A stretch of 8,890 nucleotides of DNA, from positions 1 through 8,890 of the forward strand of contig JAHHSC010000055.1 in assembly GCA_020025455.1 (NCBI GenBank), written 5' to 3'. The notes under the pieces were generated by a model. That model did no database searches, was not told the DNA's origin, and saw nothing but the letters and a program-made list of their open reading frames with translations. Source of the stretch: Lawsonibacter sp. (GTDB lineage: Bacteria > Bacillota > Clostridia > Oscillospirales > Oscillospiraceae). The translations under genes were made by a program, and so were the position numbers. This document shows, piece by piece, positions 5,457-8,890 of this stretch (its first letter is position 1; each line of letters opens with the position of its first letter).

Positions 5457-6851
5457 ATGGGACTTATCAAAGCTGCAATGCAGTCTACTGGCGGCGTGCT
5501 GGCCGACCAGTGGAAGGAATTTTTTTATTGTGATGCGATACCTGACAATGTGCTGGTGACCAAGGGCCAGAAGCGCACCTCGGGCCGCTCCTCCAATCGG
5601 AAGGGCAGCGACAACGTCATCAGCAGCGGCTCTGTCATTGCTGTGGCTGACGGCCAGTGTATGCTGGTGGTGGAGCAGGGCAAGGTGGTGGAGGTAGCTG
5701 CCGAGCCCGGCGAGTTCATATTTGATTCATCCACCGAACCCACCATTTTTGCAGGCGATCTGGGAGACAGCGTGGTGCAGACCTTTAAGTCCGTCGCAAA
5801 GCGAATCTCCTTTGGCGGCGATGTGCCCAAGGATCAGCGTATCTACTACTTTAATACCCGAGAGATGATGCGCAACAAGTACGGCACCCCCTCTCCCGTT
5901 CCCTTCCGTGTGGTGGATGAGAGAGCCGGAATCGACATTGACATCGCCATCCGCTGCTTCGGTGAATACAGCTACCGTATGACCAACCCCCTTCTGTTCT
6001 ACACCAACGTGTGCGGCAATGTGGCGGATGAATATACCCGGGACCGTATGGACGGTCAGTTAAAGACCGAGCTGCTCACCGCTCTCCAGCCCTGCTTTGC
6101 AAAGATCAGCGCCATGGGTGTGCGCTATTCGGCCCTTCCCGGTCATACTGCCGAGCTGGCTCGGGTGCTCAATGAGGTGCTCTCCAGTCAGTGGCGGGAT
6201 ATTCGTGGTCTGGAAATCGTCGCCTTTGGTGTTTCCTCGGTAAAGGCCGATGAGGAAGACGAGAAGATGATCAAGGAGCTGCAGCGCAACGCCGCCTTTA
6301 TGGACCCGACCCGGGCAGCCGCCCATATGGTGAGCGCCCAGGCGGCTGCCATGCAGTCTGCCGCAAAGAACGAGAGCACAGGCCCCGCTATGGCCTTTAT
6401 GGGCATGGGCATGGCAAGCCAGGCGGGCGGAATCAATGCCCAAAGTCTCTTCCAGATGGGACAGCAGCAGATGCAGCAGAAGGCCGCCGCCGGGTGGACC
6501 TGCTCCTGTGGTCAGACTGGGAATACCGGTAAATTCTGTGCTGGCTGCGGCAGGGCCAAGCCCGCCCCGGAGGGAAGCTGGACCTGTTCCTGCGGTGCGG
6601 TTGCCACCGGCAAGTTCTGCCCGGAGTGCGGGGCTCCCAAGCCCGCTGCCCCTGCGGTCAACGGCTGGACCTGCCCCACCTGCGGAAAGGTCAACAAGGG
6701 CAAGTTCTGTGCCGAGTGTGGGACGAAGAAGCCCGCAGGCGTCCCCCAGTACAAATGTGATAAATGCGGCTGGGAACCCTCCGATCCGGCCCATCCGCCC
6801 AAATTCTGCCCGGAGTGCGGCGACCCCTTTGATGACGGGGATATTCAGTAA
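5457..6851 (+). CDS. SPFH-domain protein with four C-terminal zinc ribbons (YdjI-like)
   Basis: A 464-residue protein. Residues about 20-285 are an SPFH (stomatin/prohibitin/flotillin) domain of the YdjI type, often labelled virion core protein in databases; the opening residues (WKEFFYCDAIPDNVLV, then KGQKR) are typical. There is no signal peptide or membrane helix, so it is cytoplasmic and would reach the membrane through partners. Residues about 286-346 are an Ala/Met/Gln-rich linker. Residues 347-455 hold four zinc-ribbon modules with cysteine pairs at 349/351 and 361/364, 377/379 and 388/391, 406/409 and 418/421, and 434/437 and 451/454. In B. subtilis, YdjI works with YdjG and YdjH to bring PspA to the membrane, and homologues of both partners follow here. 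From memory YdjI is about 320 residues, so this tail is enlarged. The start is supported by GAGGAG at 5443-5448. A 106-base gap without a clear hairpin precedes the next gene. Confidence 0.88.
   Translation: MGLIKAAMQSTGGVLADQWKEFFYCDAIPDNVLVTKGQKRTSGRSSNRKGSDNVISSGSVIAVADGQCMLVVEQGKVVEVAAEPGEFIFDSSTEPTIFAGDLGDSVVQTFKSVAKRISFGGDVPKDQRIYYFNTREMMRNKYGTPSPVPFRVVDERAGIDIDIAIRCFGEYSYRMTNPLLFYTNVCGNVADEYTRDRMDGQLKTELLTALQPCFAKISAMGVRYSALPGHTAELARVLNEVLSSQWRDIRGLEIVAFGVSSVKADEEDEKMIKELQRNAAFMDPTRAAAHMVSAQAAAMQSAAKNESTGPAMAFMGMGMASQAGGINAQSLFQMGQQQMQQKAAAGWTCSCGQTGNTGKFCAGCGRAKPAPEGSWTCSCGAVATGKFCPECGAPKPAAPAVNGWTCPTCGKVNKGKFCAECGTKKPAGVPQYKCDKCGWEPSDPAHPPKFCPECGDPFDDGDIQ
6495..6821 (+). repeat. four tandem zinc-ribbon coding repeats
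   Basis: Four degenerate repeats within the SPFH gene begin at codons 347, 375, 404 and 432, a pitch of 28-29 codons. Each reads roughly (W/Y)-x-C-x(1,2)-C-G, a spacer, (K)FC-x2-CG, and the first three end in a Lys-Pro linker. The first three resemble one another most; the fourth has a longer spacer with a PSDPAHPP segment. They look like internal module duplication. Confidence 0.85.
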
Positions 6852-6957
6852 CGGTGCGTTTTGCCGCCGTGCTCCGCAGCCCTGGAACGGAAGCGCTGCC
6901 TTGGGCGGGGCGGGCGGAACCTGACAGAGAACAGAGAAGATAAATGGAGGGACAACT

Positions 6958-8100
6958 ATGCCAGCACAGATTACAAACTACAAATGTCCTGCCTGCACAG
7001 GCCCGCTTCACTTTGTAGGTGCCTCTGGCAAGCTGGAGTGCGACTACTGCGGCAGTACCTATGACGTTCAGGAAATTGAGGCCATGTATGCCGACGAGGA
7101 GGAGAAGGCCGCCGCCTCCCAGCAGGTGGAAGAGGAACAACGCGGTGAGGATACCGCATGGGATTTTTCCGCCGTTGGTACCGACTGGGGAGCGGAAGCA
7201 GAGAAAATGCGGGCCTATTCCTGCCCTTCCTGTGGCGCGCAGCTCATCTGTGACGAGACGACTGCGGCCACCAGCTGCCCCTACTGCGGAAACCAGGCCG
7301 TGATCCCCGGTCAGTTTGGAGGAACCCTGCGGCCGGACTTTGTACTGCCCTTCAAATTGAGCCGCGAGGACGCCATCAAGAAACTGAAAGAGCATTACAA
7401 AGGGAAGATTCTTCTGCCCAAGGCGTTCACGGCGGACAACCACATCGAGGAGATCAAAGGCGTCTATGTTCCGTTCTGGCTCTTTGACAGCAAGGCGGAC
7501 GTGAAGATGAGTTTCCATGCTACCAACACCCATACCACCCGGGAGGGGGACTATCGGGTCACCAGGACCAAGCACTACGATGTTTTTCGCTCGGGTGTCA
7601 TCGGCTTTCAGAAGGTCCCGGTGGACGGCTCCACAAAGATGCCGGATGACTACATGGATTCCATCGAGCCTTATGACTACAAGGAACTCAAAGACTTCTC
7701 CACCGCCTATCTGCCGGGTTTTTTGGCAGACAAGTACGATGTGGATGCGGAAGCTGCCTCAAAACGAGCCGATGAACGGTGCAGGAACACCGCTGTGGAC
7801 AGCGTCCGGGACACCGTGCAGGGCTATGCGGCGGTCACAACCCGTACACAGCAGGTGGCGCTGGATCGGGGCGAGGTCAAATATGCCCTGCTTCCTGTGT
7901 GGATGCTGTCCACGAAGTGGAAGGATAAGAACTATCTGTTTGCAATGAACGGCCAGACCGGAAAGATGGTGGGTGATCTGCCCGCCGACAAAGGAAAGCT
8001 CCGGACGTGGTTCTGGGCTTCTGCCCTGGGTGCCTCGGCTGTGTTGAGTCTGCTATTTTCCGGATCGCTTGGGCATCTGATTGCCGGTTTGTTCCTGTGA
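6958..8100 (+). CDS. double zinc-ribbon membrane-anchored protein (YdjG-like)
   Basis: A 380-residue protein often labelled a TFIIB-type zinc ribbon protein in databases. Two zinc ribbons lie at the N-terminal end: Cys10/Cys13 with Cys28/Cys31, and Cys89/Cys92 with Cys107/Cys110, joined by an acidic, probably helical linker (about 38-75, Glu/Ala-rich). A middle domain (about 118-340) contains FVLPFKLSREDA, VYVPFWLFD and YALLPVWMLSTKW, characteristic of the YdjG family. A hydrophobic C-terminal segment (about 351-380) gives a tail anchor with the bulk in the cytoplasm. The TFIIB-like label refers only to the zinc fold; nothing suggests a transcription factor. In B. subtilis YdjG partners YdjH and recruits YdjI. 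The start is supported by GGAGGG at 6946-6951. The TPM-domain gene follows after only 14 bases, so the two are tightly linked. Confidence 0.87.
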   Translation: MPAQITNYKCPACTGPLHFVGASGKLECDYCGSTYDVQEIEAMYADEEEKAAASQQVEEEQRGEDTAWDFSAVGTDWGAEAEKMRAYSCPSCGAQLICDETTAATSCPYCGNQAVIPGQFGGTLRPDFVLPFKLSREDAIKKLKEHYKGKILLPKAFTADNHIEEIKGVYVPFWLFDSKADVKMSFHATNTHTTREGDYRVTRTKHYDVFRSGVIGFQKVPVDGSTKMPDDYMDSIEPYDYKELKDFSTAYLPGFLADKYDVDAEAASKRADERCRNTAVDSVRDTVQGYAAVTTRTQQVALDRGEVKYALLPVWMLSTKWKDKNYLFAMNGQTGKMVGDLPADKGKLRTWFWASALGASAVLSLLFSGSLGHLIAGLFL

Positions 8101-8114
8101 GGGAGGCGTAGCAT

Positions 8115-8890
8115 ATGGGAAAGAAATTTACATCGCTGCTTTTTGGGTTGATGCTGGCTCTTGTGCTGTGCGTTCCGACCTTCGCTGTGGCACACGTGGG
8201 CTATGTGACGGATGAAGCCGGCCTTTTAACTGCGGAAGAGAAACAAACACTGGAACGCGACGCAAAGCAGCTTGCAGAACAGTACGGCTTTGGCGTCTAC
8301 ATCATCACCGTAGATGACATCACGGAATCTACAAGTGCCCCGGATATGGAAACGGCGGCAGAGGAGCTGTACTTATCCAATGAGCTGGGTGAGGACCAGG
8401 ACCGGAGCGGTATTCTGCTGCTCATGTCCATGGAGGAGCGGGACTGGGCCCTCTTTGCCTTCGGCTATGGCAACACAGCCTTCACCGACTACGGAAAGGG
8501 CTACCTCAGCGACCGTTTCCTGGATGACTTTGGGGATGACAGCTGGTACGCCGGGTTCAAGGACTATCAAAAGACCTGCGGCGAAATGCTGGATGAGGCC
8601 TTAGCAGGCACCCCCATTGACGTGGACCACGCTGTACCGGATTCTCCCCACGCCAGAATCTACGGCATCGTGGCCTGTACCGTGTTGGGGTTCCTCATCG
8701 CGATCGTCATTGTAGTGGTTCTAAAGCAGCAGCTCAAGTCGGTGGCACACGGCACTCAGGCTGAGCACTTTGTGGCTGCAAATGGACTGAAGTTAACGAA
8801 CCAATATGATCGGTATGTCCGCACCACAGTATCCCGCGTTTATGATCCGCCCGCAGAAAAGAGCAGCGGCGGAGGAACCACCACCCGAAG
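8115..8890 (+). CDS. TPM-domain secreted/anchored protein (YdjH-like), 3' end outside window
   Basis: The frame is open from ATG 8115 to the end of the window, giving 258 complete codons; the gene runs off the right edge. GGGAGG at 8101-8106 is eight bases upstream of the start. Residues 1-26 are a signal peptide (Lys3-Lys4, hydrophobic core, AVA before His27). Residues about 28-165 match the TPM domain: YVTDEAGLL at the start, then DRSGILLLMSMEERDWALFA and a GYGNTAFTD segment. A membrane helix lies at about 182-203, followed by Lys204. The topology is therefore an outward-facing TPM domain with a cytoplasmic C-terminal tail, which turns Ser/Gly/Thr-rich (SSGGGTTTR) at the window edge. TPM domains occur in proteins with roles in photosystem repair and envelope stress; a phosphatase activity has been proposed for some but cannot be inferred here. 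B. subtilis YdjH is of similar size, so perhaps only a short part is missing. Confidence 0.87.
   Translation, partial: MGKKFTSLLFGLMLALVLCVPTFAVAHVGYVTDEAGLLTAEEKQTLERDAKQLAEQYGFGVYIITVDDITESTSAPDMETAAEELYLSNELGEDQDRSGILLLMSMEERDWALFAFGYGNTAFTDYGKGYLSDRFLDDFGDDSWYAGFKDYQKTCGEMLDEALAGTPIDVDHAVPDSPHARIYGIVACTVLGFLIAIVIVVVLKQQLKSVAHGTQAEHFVAANGLKLTNQYDRYVRTTVSRVYDPPAEKSSGGGTTTR

Noticed and set aside
6852..6957. GC-rich gap between the SPFH and YdjG-like genes as a terminator or promoter
   Set aside because: No convincing stem with a T run and no -35/-10 pair was found; it reads as an intra-operon spacer with a ribosome binding site at its end.
6691..7575. Long minus-strand open frame of 294 codons (and another of 244 codons at 6060-6794)
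   Set aside because: They lie antisense to the zinc-ribbon genes, show no recognisable domain, and result from GC-rich codon bias in the opposite strand.

Overview
The window looks like a chromosomal stretch from a Gram-positive anaerobe of the class Clostridia, most plausibly a gut Oscillospiraceae-type bacterium (Flavonifractor, Pseudoflavonifractor or Oscillibacter relatives). The reasons are the moderately GC-rich coding sequence with AT-rich spacers, strong AGGAGG-type ribosome binding sites on almost every gene, the DUF2812 family, HPr kinase, a Zn-ribbon bL28 and a ydjG/H/I-like cluster. No mobile element, CRISPR array, tRNA or rRNA was seen. The lineage call is inference.

Region 1 (1-2335) holds two tandem paralogous DUF2812 membrane proteins. 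The first is cut by the left window edge. Both have an N-terminal DUF2812 domain, three predicted membrane helices and a shared C-terminal domain predicted to lie outside the cell. They end at a hairpin that also serves the convergent rpmB gene. Region 2 (2348-2748) has rpmB (ribosomal protein bL28) on the minus strand and a spacer carrying divergent promoters for rpmB and hprK. Region 3 (2749-4771) is a two-gene operon, hprK (HPr kinase/phosphorylase) and a ROK-family glucokinase, overlapping by one base. HPrK carries Ser where the well-studied homologues have an active-site His. Two hairpins follow, the second probably a terminator.

Region 4 (about 4856-8890) is an operon-like run: a 112-residue two-helix membrane protein, an SPFH-domain protein with four C-terminal zinc ribbons (YdjI-like), a protein with two N-terminal zinc ribbons and a C-terminal membrane anchor (YdjG-like), and a secreted/anchored TPM-domain protein (YdjH-like) cut by the right edge. 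In Bacillus subtilis the YdjG, YdjH and YdjI proteins form a membrane-associated assembly that recruits the phage-shock protein PspA. The set here is probably a related envelope-stress or membrane-domain system, with a different gene order, an enlarged zinc-ribbon tail and no pspA visible. This is the part of the window most worth a second look.
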